Assembly (NCBI RefSeq): GCF_029714365.1
Contig: NZ_CP121660.1
Location: 1,736,001 to 1,800,000, forward strand
Length of the DNA: 64,000 nt
Direction: 5' to 3'
Origin: Sinorhizobium terangae
GTDB lineage: Bacteria; Pseudomonadota; Alphaproteobacteria; Rhizobiales; Rhizobiaceae
Within the stretch, counting starts at the first letter, position 1; each line of letters starts with the position of its first letter. This document shows positions 36,501 through 44,487 of this stretch, in pieces. The position numbers were made by a program, and so were the translations under genes. The notes below the pieces were generated by a model that worked only from the letters and a program-made list of their open reading frames with translations, did no database searches and was not told where the DNA came from.

Positions 36501-36530
36501 CTCTCGACGAGCGACTTCTCCTTCCTCTAA
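33504..36530 (+). CDS. RTX-type calcium-binding repeat protein (secreted)
   Basis: A 1008-residue protein almost entirely made of RTX nonapeptides (GGxGxDxhx), e.g. LNGGSGRDMI, LSGGDGDDKVYGGDDADSL, LIGGAGDDWLTGGTGNDRFV. The repeats come in at least six blocks separated by about 100-residue non-repeat stretches that look alike (VDRRSLTTAQTFSATG; NVSEQTKDIAFNFSTG). No signal peptide. The C-terminus is the usual end of type I substrates (GRLWYDADGNAATADLELVA and final aliphatic/Phe DFSFL). It folds outside the cell on binding calcium. ATG 33504 is preferred for its AAGGAA site. No catalytic domain is seen, so a surface, matrix or exopolysaccharide-associated role is inferred. Secretion by the pair at 40205-43287 is plausible. 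Confidence 0.9.
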   Translation: MANIFGTVGKDILTGSDLEGDFIMALAGDDIVDGGMGSDTVNADEGNDTVSGSFQNDSLMGGDGNDTLNGNSGSDMLSGGAGQDKLNGGSGRDMITAFELSEVSGDVVDGGSGTDMVMLDYSDHGAKLNIAIKDWIAPQTLTGGIQTTNVESFSITGTAFDDVVTGGNYSDMLTGGLGHDRLSGGRGHDILQGGDGNDTLIGGYGLDFVNGDAGNDTLYGDAGSDYLSGGDGDDKVYGGDDADSLAGDAGNDQLSGGNDSDVISGGAGIDSLAGDAGNDSLDGGIGDDRLEGGTGDDTLNYTYGQGKDTITDVSGSDRLIVRNFSGNFTAKAATEVNTLAGGTTFKGIEHYSIYATGSTVNKVVTGSGNDYVDAAGGDDFVDGGAGNDTLLAGIGRDTVNGGIGNDAVTLGDGGADKGDGGTGTDSVAVDRRSLTTAQTFSATGANATLSDGTSLNNFERYRVEFGSGNDVVKSVGSALSVAFYGYGGNDTLIGTNGGDTLDGGEGSDTLNSGAGNDVIRDFGGKNSINAGDGNDVVSVGDSATGAASYNTVNLGTGDDSFTRTASTGTLVVDGGTGTDFASINFSKYTQGITFKLAASVTATNAPVTVKNVERVALVGGTGNDIFAGGSLNDDLRGGAGHDSLSAGAGNDLLSGDAGNDTIRAGTGNDTIYGDTATTTGGRDVIYAEDGNDKVYAGIGDRSDGGTGTDVIRLNVSEQTKDIAFNFSTGTVNADTATSFNAFEVLDYVGSKGKDTVTGGTLNDILDGMSGNDVLRGGNGNDTLRDGAGDDQLFGDAGNDVLTRTVHSGKDLFDGGVGIDTLSFAEGATSVVLDLTTQAKNKGLALGLTVKNFETIIGSAADDDIRGDATANTFYGKGADDTLDGRDGNDTLIGGAGDDWLTGGTGNDRFVFDREGRDGEGDVITDFVRGQDKLVIDRAAFGIAASDATVTLVTGTDPVATSSKGTFLFETDNGRLWYDADGNAATADLELVAILQNVKALSTSDFSFL

Positions 36531-36550
36531 GGTAGGGTGTCGCCAGGATG

Positions 36551-36582
36551 CGCCCGTCCCGCGAAAGCGGGGCGGGCGTTTT
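36551..36582 (+). terminator. Terminator of the RTX gene
   Basis: Arms CGCCCGTCCCGC / GCGGGGCGGGCG around GAAA, then TTTT. It touches the 3' end of the convergent LysR gene (stop at 36581). Confidence 0.85.
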
Positions 36583-37558
36583 ACTGCGTCCGAGCTAGAC
36601 TATTTGCGCCGTGTCGATGCTGGTTTTCCGGTTTGGCACCCGGTTTTTCGATCCCCGGGATGAGGCCGATTTGCTCGCTGAGAAAGTCGACCAGCAGCCG
36701 CACCCGCGCAACGCCCGCCCTTTCCGGAACGATCAGCATGCTCAGCGGAACAGCCGAAAGCGAGTAGTCGGGCAAGATCGCGGTCAGCCTTCCTGTCGCT
36801 AGGAGATCGTCGACCAACCATTGATGCGCGGGCGCAATGCCGCGTCCGGCGACAAGAGCTTCGCGGGTTGCAAGCCCGTGATCGACCCGAAACCGTCCCC
36901 CAAAGGGCACGGAATAGGGCTCTCCGCTCTGCCCCTGCAAGGTGAGGATTTCGCTTCCTGCCACATTCGACATCCGGATACCCTCATGGCCTGAGAGATC
37001 CTGCGGGACAGCCGGTATACCCCGCACCGCCAGATAGCCCGGCGCTGCCACCAGCAGTCGCCGGGACTGGCCGAGCGCTCTGAGTTTGATGGAGCTGTCG
37101 GCGAGCGGACCCAGGCGAAGCGCTATATCGACCCCCTCGCGCACGAGGTCGACCCGCTCGTCGGTGAGGCTGAGGTCGACCCCGACATCGGGATAACGAT
37201 CCTGGAAAGCGAAAATCAGCCGGCTGACATGCATCACGCCGAAGGCCGCCGTGCAGGATAGGCGGACCGTGCCGGCTGGCGCGCCACGCGTGCCGCGCGC
37301 CTCGTCGACGGCCTGTTCAACGAGGCGAAGCACGTGAACGCTGCTCGCGTAATAGCGGCTGCCCTCATCGGTCATGGTGACGCGCCGCGTCGTCCTGCTG
37401 AGCAAAGGCACGCCGACGGCCTCCTCGAGTTCTCTGAGATGCCGCGTAACCGTCGACTGGCCCACTCCGAACTCTCGCGCAACAGCCGACAGGCTCCCGC
37501 GTTCGGCCACCCGCACGAACGTGCGCATGCGTTCCAGCGTGACGTCCGACTTATCCAT
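36581..37558 (-). CDS. LysR-family transcriptional regulator
   Basis: A 325-residue LysR-type regulator. The N-terminal winged helix reads MRTFVRVAERGSLSAVAREF GVGQSTVTRHLRELEE (split for reading), followed by the linker and the effector domain (VRLSCTAAFGVMHVSRLIFA; VGVDLSLTDERVDLVREGVD; LVAGRGIAPAHQWLVDDLLA). It belongs to the branch that often controls a divergent quinone reductase. The C-terminal tail after LIPGIEKPG is variable and ends inside the RTX terminator. ATG 37558. The divergent gene at 37651 is the likely target; the 92-bp gap contains no clear T-N11-A box that I can commit to. Confidence 0.9.
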   Translation of the reverse strand: MDKSDVTLERMRTFVRVAERGSLSAVAREFGVGQSTVTRHLRELEEAVGVPLLSRTTRRVTMTDEGSRYYASSVHVLRLVEQAVDEARGTRGAPAGTVRLSCTAAFGVMHVSRLIFAFQDRYPDVGVDLSLTDERVDLVREGVDIALRLGPLADSSIKLRALGQSRRLLVAAPGYLAVRGIPAVPQDLSGHEGIRMSNVAGSEILTLQGQSGEPYSVPFGGRFRVDHGLATREALVAGRGIAPAHQWLVDDLLATGRLTAILPDYSLSAVPLSMLIVPERAGVARVRLLVDFLSEQIGLIPGIEKPGAKPENQHRHGANSLARTQ

Positions 37559-37650
37559 AATTCGGCAAAATCATATCCATTATCTACATCTACCGGATCA
37601 TCGGCGCGTTGGCTACCTGAGCATCGATTTTGCTATTGGAGGCTGACCTC

Positions 37651-38448
37651 ATGAAAGTTCTGCTCGTCTTCGCCCATCCCGAACCGCGTTCGCTGAACGG
37701 CGCGCTCCGCGATATCGCCATCAAGGAACTGGAGGCCCAAGGCCACGAGGTGCGGATGTCGGACCTTTATGCCGACCGCTGGAAATCCGAGGTCGATCAT
37801 GCCGACTTTCGGTCGCTCGCCCCGGACGCACGATTGAAGGTTGCCAAGGCCTCGGGGGAAGCTTTCGCCACCAACGCTCTGACCGAAGACGTAAAAGCCG
37901 AGCACGAAAAACTCTTGTGGGCCGACGTCCTGATCCTGCAGTTTCCGCTGTGGTGGTACAGTATGCCGGCGATCCTCAAAGGCTGGGTGGATCGCGTTTA
38001 CGCCTACGGCTTCGCCTATGGTGTCGGCGAGCACAGCGACAAATATTGGGGCAACCGCTTCGGCGAAGGAACTCTTGCGGGCAAACGCGCGATGTTGCTC
38101 GTGACCACCGGCGGCTGGGAGGAGCATTACTCCGCCCGCGGGATCAACGGGCCGATCGACGACCTCCTGTTCCCGATCAATCACGGGATCCTGTTTTATC
38201 CGGGCTACGACGTGCTCCCGCCGTTCGTCGCCTATCGGGTCGATCGTCTCGACGAGGTCGGCTTCCGTGCCGTCGCCGAGCGCCTGCGCGAGAGGATGCG
38301 CACACTCGGCTCCACGCCGCCCATCCCCTATCGGCGGCAGAATGGCGGAGACTATATGATCCCGAGCCTTCAGCTTCGACCCGGTCTCGGCGATCCAGCT
38401 GCGAACGGCTTTGCTCTTCACTTGAACGGCACGGACATCGCCGACTAA
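37651..38448 (+). CDS. NAD(P)H dehydrogenase (quinone), flavodoxin-fold (YwrO/NQO-like)
   Basis: A 265-residue flavoprotein. The N-terminus MKVLLVFAHPEPRSLNGALR contains the flavin-phosphate binding loop of the NQO1/MdaB-type family. LILQFPLWWYSMPAILKGWV is the second flavin-site signature, and MLLVTTGGWEEHYSARG comes next. It reduces quinones by two electrons in the cytoplasm, a detoxification step. ATG 37651 has TTGGAGG in front. It is divergent from a LysR regulator, a common pair for electrophile or quinone response. A palindromic repeat copy begins 11 bp after its stop. The tail of about 60 residues beyond the core fold is not assigned. Confidence 0.88.
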   Translation: MKVLLVFAHPEPRSLNGALRDIAIKELEAQGHEVRMSDLYADRWKSEVDHADFRSLAPDARLKVAKASGEAFATNALTEDVKAEHEKLLWADVLILQFPLWWYSMPAILKGWVDRVYAYGFAYGVGEHSDKYWGNRFGEGTLAGKRAMLLVTTGGWEEHYSARGINGPIDDLLFPINHGILFYPGYDVLPPFVAYRVDRLDEVGFRAVAERLRERMRTLGSTPPIPYRRQNGGDYMIPSLQLRPGLGDPAANGFALHLNGTDIAD

Positions 38449-38459
38449 AGCGCAAACAA

Positions 38460-38511
38460 GAAAGTGCTACAGCGACCTTTGCGTGTCCGATTGGACGCGC
38501 GGCGCTGTAAG
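38460..38511 (+). repeat. Dispersed rhizobial palindromic repeat, copy 3 (right half only)
   Basis: Contains AAAGTGCTACAGCGACCTTTG and the GCGTGTCCGATTGGACGCGC hairpin ending GCGCTGTAA. Only the right hairpin is present, directly after the quinone reductase stop. Confidence 0.75.
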
Positions 38512-38581
38512 GGCCATTTGCTGCCGTGACCAACTCGTACGACACCGCAAGACCGGCGATGTCGTACGAGACAGCGATCGA

Positions 38582-38686
38582 CTACTGCATGTTTCCTTAG
38601 ATCGTGCCCGACTTAAGGACAAAACACGCAGCAACTCAAAGTGCTGCAAATCCTTTGCGCGTCTGATGAGACGCGCGGCACTGTAG
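38582..38686 (+). repeat. Dispersed rhizobial palindromic repeat, copy 4
   Basis: Full copy. Left hairpin CTACTGCATGTTTCCTTAG to GACAAAACACGCAGC; right hairpin GTGCTGCAAATCCTTTGCGC to GACGCGCGGCACTGTAG. It faces copy 5 (40035-40138) in inverted orientation, with the metallo-hydrolase gene between. Confidence 0.8.
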
Positions 38687-38734
38687 TTTTCAAACGCCTG
38701 CGGTCGTCACGTTCGGCCCTAACCCAACAAGCGG

Positions 38735-39649
38735 TCAGTAGTCCCACCAGGCCGGCACCCAACGAAAGAGATTGCCGGCGGCCGCCACATGCCCGACGGA
38801 GGGGAACGGTATGTGCGTGGACACCAGTGACGAGCCGGTCTCCGCCAGCTCCCGCATAAGACGGAGCCGAACACGGGTCGCCTCCTCCGGGTCGTGTTCG
38901 AAGCCGTTGTGCCACTCGGGGTGGTCGAAAGAAACCGGAAACAGGGCGTCGCCGGCGAACATCAGCCGGTTGCCGCCAGACTTCATGCGGACAACGCTGT
39001 GCCCAGGCGTGTGGCCACCGGTGCGAGTGACGACCACGCCCGGTGCCACCTCGGACTCCTCCGCGAACGTCCGCAGATGGTTGCGGTACTCGTCGAGGAA
39101 TTGCAGGGACGCTCGTCGGGCCAAATCCGCAAGCGCCGGCGGCATGGCGGTGCGGGAGAAATCAGGCGACTCCCAGAACTTGGTCTCTGCGGCGGACACG
39201 TGGACCCGCAGGTCCGGGCGCAGCCGTTCCTTCACGCCGTCGACGAGCAGCCCGCCAACGTGGTCAAAGTGCATGTGGGTCAGCACCACGTCGGTCACGG
39301 ACGCGAGATCGACGCCGGCGGCCTCCAGTCGATGGACAAACTGCCCGGCCCGCGGGAAGTCCGGGTACTCCTCCCCTAGACCACTGTCGATGAGTATCGT
39401 CTGGCCGCCGCTGCGCACCACGACCGCGTTCAGTGCCCAATCGAAAGCGTCCTGCGACAGGAACATGTCGTCCAGCCAGGCCGCGCGGATGGCCGGGTCG
39501 GCGTTGGTGGCCATTGACTCGGCTGGCGGCGTTAGCACTCCATCGCTGATCACCAGGACGTCAATCTCGCCGACCGGCACCGCATAGCGCGACGGAACCA
39601 ACTCGTCTAGCGCCGGTCTACCTGAGTGTGAGGTATTGTCCAAGCTCAT
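38735..39649 (-). CDS. MBL-fold metallo-hydrolase
   Basis: A 304-residue metallo-beta-lactamase-fold hydrolase. The zinc motif is LTHMHFDHVGGL (HxHxDH), with further ligands in GGHTPGHSVV and FAGDALFP and the late STHIPFPSVGHV. Family members include lactonases and related esterases such as AHL lactonase relatives; substrate not determinable. ATG 39649 has AGGAGAC upstream, and in-frame sequence further upstream starts at no good site. Its codon use seems somewhat different from neighbours (many GTG/GTC-rich, actinobacterial-looking stretches), and the gene sits between inverted repeat copies 4 and 5 with no operon partner. This could be a transferred unit. No regulator was found. Confidence 0.85.
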   Translation of the reverse strand: MSLDNTSHSGRPALDELVPSRYAVPVGEIDVLVISDGVLTPPAESMATNADPAIRAAWLDDMFLSQDAFDWALNAVVVRSGGQTILIDSGLGEEYPDFPRAGQFVHRLEAAGVDLASVTDVVLTHMHFDHVGGLLVDGVKERLRPDLRVHVSAAETKFWESPDFSRTAMPPALADLARRASLQFLDEYRNHLRTFAEESEVAPGVVVTRTGGHTPGHSVVRMKSGGNRLMFAGDALFPVSFDHPEWHNGFEHDPEEATRVRLRLMRELAETGSSLVSTHIPFPSVGHVAAAGNLFRWVPAWWDY

Positions 39650-40034
39650 GTTTGTCTCCTGCTCACCAATCCTAGGGGATTTGCTTCTGCCTGCGACATG
39701 ATGCGCTCGCGTTCTGCGTGATCCGGACGTGTCGGTCACGAGCCACGTCGCGGACTGTATGATGAAGCAGGTTGGCGATCGAGCTACACCTAAGGATGGG
39801 TAGCCTGTGGACCGCAGCGAAGATTTGCCCTTGAAGAGGCTGGTATGAGAGCAGGCGCTCTCGCCCGCCGAACGGTGCGCACCGCGCTCGGCGTTGACTC
39901 GAAGCCGCTCGGCGGTCTCGATATCCACGACACCCTCGAGGCGCTCTTTCGAGCGGGGACGGACTGCCATTCAACGACGTCGACCGCCTACCGCGGCCGG
40001 GGCTCGTGGTCGGCACGCCCCGCCGAACTCGGAA
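39650..40034 (-). other. Intergenic stretch upstream of the metallo-hydrolase gene
   Basis: About 385 bases. Open frames on both strands are present, but none has a ribosome site with a recognisable protein. The sequence may be the decayed remains of a gene (Arg/Ala-rich in all frames). The proximal part should hold the promoter of the metallo-hydrolase gene. Confidence 0.35.
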
Positions 40035-40138
40035 CTACAGCGCCGCGCGTCTTATCAGACGCGCAAAGGACGCTGTAGCATTTTGAATTGCTGCATGTCT
40101 GTCCTTAGTCGAGTACGATTTAAGGAAACATGCAGTAG
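40035..40138 (-). repeat. Dispersed rhizobial palindromic repeat, copy 5 (inverted)
   Basis: Full copy in reverse orientation: CTACAGCGCCGCGCGTCTTA to GACGCTGTAG, then TTGCTGCATGTCTGTCC to GGAAACATGCAGTAG. It lies between the metallo-hydrolase block and the type I secretion genes. Confidence 0.8.
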
Positions 40139-40204
40139 CTTGCGCCGTGCGCAACCAATTCCGGATGGAAAATCGTTGCGCACTTTCCCTTGAATCGCGC
40201 CGGA

Positions 40205-41521
40205 CTAATCCTCCCGGAATGCATGCCGCATCTGGTCGGTCAGCGGCTTCGTCAGGTAGGAGATCACCGTGCGGTCGGCGATCTTGATGAACACCTCGGC
40301 CGGCATGCCGGGATAGAGCGAGAGCCCCTTGAGCTTGGCGAGGCTCTCTTTCTTCGGCCGGATCCGCAACGGGTAATAGCTGGCGCCGGTGCGCTCGTCG
40401 GTCACGAGGTCCGGCGCGATGGTCGCCACCTCCGCCTCGACCTCGGGCGTCGTGCGCTGATTGAAGGCGCTGAAGCGGATTTCGACCGGCTGGCCGACGT
40501 GGATCTGGTCGATGTCGTGGGTCGCAACGCGAGCCTCCACCGTCAAGTCGTCGGCCTGGGGCACGACGAGCATAAGCGTCTCGCCGGGATTGACCACGCC
40601 GTTTACCGTGTGCACGGCGAGCTGATAGACGCGGCCCGAAAGCGGCGCGGTAATGTCGAGCCGACGCAATTGGTCGGATGCGGCGGTCCGCCGCTCCTCG
40701 TATTCGGCGATCTTCGCCTCGACATCCGTCAGATCCTTGGAGATTTCCGTCCGCCGATCCTCGTCGAGCTGGAGGATCTGCAGGTCGATCTCGCTCGACT
40801 TGCCGCGTGCTTGGGCGCGGGCGGCGATACGCTGTCCGCGGTCGCCCTCCAGTTCCGCACGCTGGCGCTTCAGCGTCGTCACGCGCTGCATCGGCACCAG
40901 GCCCTGCCCGTAGAGCGAGTCGACGCCGGTCAGTTCCTCCGCGATCAGCTTGAGCGCGTCCTCGATCGCCTGCAATTGGACGGTGAGCCCCTCGATCTCG
41001 TCGCCCAACTGCGCCTTCCGGGAGGCAAGCTGGTCCTTCATGCCGATGAGGGCCGACCGCCGGCTGGCAAAGAGCCTCTCCTCGCCATCGACGAGCTTCG
41101 TCGCCGCGGCACTGGAGATGAATGTGTCGAGATCCTTGTCGACCTCGAAAGAGTCGGCGCCGATGCGTTCGGCCTGAAGCCGGGCGCGGCGGGCATAGAG
41201 CTGCGCCAGCGTGCTTTCGACAATCGCCAGGTTGGCGCGAACGGTGGTGCCGTCGAGACGGATCAGCACCTGCCCGGCATGGACCCGGTCTCCCTCGCGC
41301 ACCAGCAGTTCGCCGACGATCCCCCCGGTGAGGTGCTGGACCTTCTTGACATTGTCGTCGACCACGACGACGCCGCCGGCAACGATCGCGCTCGACAGCT
41401 CGGTCGTTGCCGCCCAGCCGCCCACGCCGACGACAAGCGCGATAGCCAGCGTGGAGACCGCAATCATATGGCGCCCAAGCGAGCGGCGGGCGCTCAACAT
41501 CTGCTTCTTCGCCTCGCTCAC
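40205..41521 (-). CDS. HlyD-family membrane fusion protein of a type I secretion system
   Basis: A 438-residue adaptor of the PrtE/PrsE type. A short N-terminal cytoplasmic part is followed by one membrane segment (HMIAVSTLAIALVVGVGGWA). Then come a lipoyl half (GELLVREGDRVHAGQVLIRL), a long helical coiled-coil hairpin (RVTTLKRQRAELEGDRGQRI), the second lipoyl half and beta-barrel domains (ITAPLSGRVYQLAVHTVNGV; LYPGMPAEVFIKIADRTVIS). It spans the periplasm between the ABC protein and an outer-membrane TolC-like channel. GTG 41521 overlaps the stop of the ABC gene (GTGA). No TolC gene is in the window. It probably exports RTX-type proteins, perhaps 33504-36530. Confidence 0.92.
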   Translation of the reverse strand: MSEAKKQMLSARRSLGRHMIAVSTLAIALVVGVGGWAATTELSSAIVAGGVVVVDDNVKKVQHLTGGIVGELLVREGDRVHAGQVLIRLDGTTVRANLAIVESTLAQLYARRARLQAERIGADSFEVDKDLDTFISSAAATKLVDGEERLFASRRSALIGMKDQLASRKAQLGDEIEGLTVQLQAIEDALKLIAEELTGVDSLYGQGLVPMQRVTTLKRQRAELEGDRGQRIAARAQARGKSSEIDLQILQLDEDRRTEISKDLTDVEAKIAEYEERRTAASDQLRRLDITAPLSGRVYQLAVHTVNGVVNPGETLMLVVPQADDLTVEARVATHDIDQIHVGQPVEIRFSAFNQRTTPEVEAEVATIAPDLVTDERTGASYYPLRIRPKKESLAKLKGLSLYPGMPAEVFIKIADRTVISYLTKPLTDQMRHAFRED

Positions 41522-43287
41522 TTCGCCACCTCCTGGCCGTCACCGACGATCTTGAGCGGCGCCGGCCGCTCCGCCTGCTGCACGCGTTCCCTGCGCAATA
41601 CTTTGCCGAGCACCTCATCCTTCGGACCGAAGGCCTGCATGCGCCCGTCCTGCATCATCAGGACGAGGTCGGTGCTCGCAAGCGCACTCGGCCGATGTGC
41701 GATAACGATGACGACGCCGCCGCGCGCGCGAACACCCATGATCGCTTCGCTGAGCGCATGCTCGCCTTCGGCATCGAGATTGGAATTGGGCTCGTCGAGC
41801 ACGACGAGGAAGGGATCTCCATAAAGCGCCCTGGCGAGCGCTATGCGCTGGCGCTGTCCGGCCGAAAGCGCTGTGCCCCCCTCGCCGATCTCGGTTTCAT
41901 AGCCGTTCGGAAGGCGAAGGATCAGGTCGTTGACGCGCGCCGCCGCGGCAGCCGCGACGATCGCCTCGGGCGTCGCATCGTCGGCGAAGCGGCTGATATT
42001 CTGCGCAACCGTTCCCGCGAATAGCTCCACGTCCTGCGGCAGGTAGCCGATGTGCTTGCCGAGAGCATCGCTGTCCCACTGGTCGAGAGCCGCGCCGTCA
42101 AGGCGCACGGAACCGCGATAGGCCGGCCAAACGCCAAGGATGGCACGGGCGAGCGACGACTTGCCCGAAGCGCTCGGACCGATGACCCCGAGCGCGCTGC
42201 CGGCACGAACGGTGAAACTGATATCGGTGAAGATCAACCGCTGGGCCGCCGGCGGTCCGCTCGCCAGCCCCTCGACGCTCAGGCGGTCGCGCGGGGCCGG
42301 CAGTGCCAGCGGTGCCACGGCCTCCGGCAGCGCCTTGAGCAGTTCCCTCAGCCGTTGCCAGCTCTGCCTCGCGGCGACGAGACCACGCCAGTTGCCGATG
42401 GCGAGTTCCACGGGCGCAAGAGCGCGGGCGGTCAGGATGGAGCCGGCGATGATGATGCCGGGCGAGGCCTGGCCCTTGATCACGAGAACTGCGCCCGCCG
42501 CCAGCACACCCGACTGCAACGCCATGCGGAAGACCTTGGAAACCGCGCCGTAACCGTTGCCGATATCGGAGGTGCGACGGTTCTCCAGGCGGAACTCCTC
42601 GTTGCGCCGCTCCCAGAGGTCGGTGAGCCGCCCGGCCATGCCCATGGCCTGAACGACCTCGGCATTGCGCTGCGACGCCTGGGCGAAGGCATTGCGCAGG
42701 CCTCCTGCCTCCGCCGCTTTCTTGGCCGGCGCCTGGGTGCCGCTATTGGTGAGATAGGTCAGAAGCGTGAGGATCAGCCCTCCGCCGATCGCTATGAAGC
42801 CGATGACGGGATGAAAGAGAAAGCAGATGGCGATATAGAAGGGCAGCCACGGCAGGTCGAAAAGGGCGGCCGGACCGGCGCCCGAGAGGTAGGACCGAAC
42901 CTGGTCGAAATCACGCAATGCCTGCAGACCATCGCCTTGGATCTTCAGCTTCAACGGTGCCTTGACCAGCGCCCGATAGATCCGCCCGCTCATGTTTTCG
43001 TCGAGGGCGCCGGCGATGCGCACAAGCATGCGGCCGCGGATCAGCTCGAACGCGCCCTGGAAGCCGTAGAGCAGCAACGCCAGGAACGAGAGTGCGATCA
43101 GCGAGGGAATGCTTCTGCTCGGAAGAACCCGGTCGTAGACTTCAAGCATGAAGAACGACCCGGTGAGATAGAGGACGTTGACGAGCGCACTGGCGATACC
43201 AACGCCGATGAAGGCCGCGCGACAGTCGCGCAACGCTTCCGCGGGATCGATGCTCGTTCGATTTGATGATGCTTTTGAATTAGGCAC
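41518..43287 (-). CDS. Type I secretion ABC transporter (PrtD/PrsD-type permease-ATPase)
   Basis: A 589-residue half-transporter: an N-terminal six-helix membrane domain (ALVNVLYLTGSFFMLEVYDR; FFMLEVYDRVLPSRSIPSL) and a C-terminal ATPase. Walker A is GPSASGKSS, the signature is LSAGQRQR (Ala for the usual second Gly) and Walker B is FLVVLDEPNSNLD. No C39 peptidase domain, so it exports unprocessed substrates with C-terminal signals. GTG 43287 is the best start (no ATG nearby). It is upstream of and coupled to the HlyD-type gene. It is the inner-membrane engine of the type I system and likely serves RTX proteins. Confidence 0.92.
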   Translation of the reverse strand: MPNSKASSNRTSIDPAEALRDCRAAFIGVGIASALVNVLYLTGSFFMLEVYDRVLPSRSIPSLIALSFLALLLYGFQGAFELIRGRMLVRIAGALDENMSGRIYRALVKAPLKLKIQGDGLQALRDFDQVRSYLSGAGPAALFDLPWLPFYIAICFLFHPVIGFIAIGGGLILTLLTYLTNSGTQAPAKKAAEAGGLRNAFAQASQRNAEVVQAMGMAGRLTDLWERRNEEFRLENRRTSDIGNGYGAVSKVFRMALQSGVLAAGAVLVIKGQASPGIIIAGSILTARALAPVELAIGNWRGLVAARQSWQRLRELLKALPEAVAPLALPAPRDRLSVEGLASGPPAAQRLIFTDISFTVRAGSALGVIGPSASGKSSLARAILGVWPAYRGSVRLDGAALDQWDSDALGKHIGYLPQDVELFAGTVAQNISRFADDATPEAIVAAAAAARVNDLILRLPNGYETEIGEGGTALSAGQRQRIALARALYGDPFLVVLDEPNSNLDAEGEHALSEAIMGVRARGGVVIVIAHRPSALASTDLVLMMQDGRMQAFGPKDEVLGKVLRRERVQQAERPAPLKIVGDGQEVAK

Positions 43288-43701
43288 TGACTGAAATCTC
43301 CGCGCCGGCCCATCGGGGCCGCTTAAATTTTGCTGCCCGATCTATCCAGAGCCAGCAATGTAAAGTTGTTCCCCGGGAAACAATAATCCCTTCGAAAGCT
43401 TAAATATTGACTGCTGTCGAGCCGGGCGTGTTTGTCCGCGCCGCTCCACCGCAATCACGCGCACCCAGCCACCAGAAGGCCGTTCCCTGGCCCTGACAGA
43501 TACAACCTGGCATCGCCGACAAAACGCCCCTTCCTTTTTTCCGCACGCAGTGCACTCCTCGGCATGTCCCCGTTGCGCATGCACGCTGATAACATCATAC
43601 CAAATGCGAGGTTGGACGGACAGCGGCACCGATCCTGTGCTATCGGATGAATCGCACGTCCCATCTGCCAATCCGACACTTTTCGGAACCATCGACCGAA
43701 C
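43288..43701. other. Intergenic region between type I secretion and YoaK genes
   Basis: About 410 bases; none of the frames codes for anything recognisable. It is a divergent promoter region. A low-GC block (43330-43405, including TTGTTCCCCGGGAAACAATAA, arms TTGTT/AACAA around CCCCGGGA) is the most promoter-like part. No operator assigned. Confidence 0.35.
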
Positions 43702-44445
43702 ATGAAATACTATCTCCGCAACCTGACCGCAAAGGAACGCAACGAGGCGACCGACCACCATCTCGCTTTTTATCTGACATTCGTCGCCGGGGCTGCCAAT
43801 GCCGGTGGCTTCATGGCTGTACATCAATATACGTCGCATATGTCGGGCATCGTCTCGGCGATCGCGGACAACATCGTCCTCGGTAATATTGCATTGGTTG
43901 TAGTCGGCCTTTCCGCGCTCTTTTCGTTCGTTGCCGGCGCCGCCACCTCCGCCATCCTCATCAACTGGGGCCGGCGGCTGGATCTGCAGGCGGAATATGC
44001 GCTTCCGCTGCTGTTCGAGGCAGTTCTGCTTATCTGCTTCGCAATAACCGGGGACCACCTCAGCGAACGTGTCGCCGTTTCGGCGACGATCATGCTTCTC
44101 TGCTTCATCATGGGGCTGCAGAACGCCATCATCACGAAGCTCTCCGGCGCAAGAATCCGCACGACCCATGTGACCGGCCTAGTGACCGACACGGGCATCG
44201 AGATCGGCAAGCTGATCTACTGGAACCGCGACAGCGCCAAGAACTCCAGGCTGCATGTCCGCGCCGATCGCCGGAAGTTGCGCCTTCTCACGTCCTTGAT
44301 CGGCCTTTTTCTGGTTGGCGGCGTTTGCGGCGCCCTTCTCTTCAACAAACTGGGCATTTCTGCGGCGCTTTTTCTCGCCGCTCCCTTGATGCTCATCGCC
44401 GCGCTCCCCGTGATCGAGGACGTCCGGTCTGCCTTGAACCGATGA
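43702..44445 (+). CDS. YoaK-family (DUF1275) membrane protein
   Basis: A 247-residue protein with about six hydrophobic segments. The DUF1275 signature is seen early (FVAGAANAGGFMAVHQYTSH MSGIVSAIADNIV, split for reading) and in the middle (MLLCFIMGLQNAIITKLSGA and RTTHVTGLVTDTGIEIGKLI). Family members are small integral inner-membrane proteins with no firmly known function. ATG 43702. It is monocistronic, convergent with the next small minus-strand gene. It may be a transporter-like protein, but nothing in the context tells its substrate. Confidence 0.85.
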   Translation: MKYYLRNLTAKERNEATDHHLAFYLTFVAGAANAGGFMAVHQYTSHMSGIVSAIADNIVLGNIALVVVGLSALFSFVAGAATSAILINWGRRLDLQAEYALPLLFEAVLLICFAITGDHLSERVAVSATIMLLCFIMGLQNAIITKLSGARIRTTHVTGLVTDTGIEIGKLIYWNRDSAKNSRLHVRADRRKLRLLTSLIGLFLVGGVCGALLFNKLGISAALFLAAPLMLIAALPVIEDVRSALNR

Positions 44446-44487
44446 GGTGATCGCCCCGCTGCGCCGCGCATCGTGCAAAGGGGCACT

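Noticed and set aside
39650..39970. N-terminal extension of the metallo-hydrolase by about 107 residues
   Set aside because: The extension lacks fold features, and ATG 39649 has a good AGGAGAC site.
40190..41824. Plus-strand open frame of 544 codons opposite the HlyD and ABC genes
   Set aside because: Antisense shadow of two clear type I secretion genes; no domain is recognisable.
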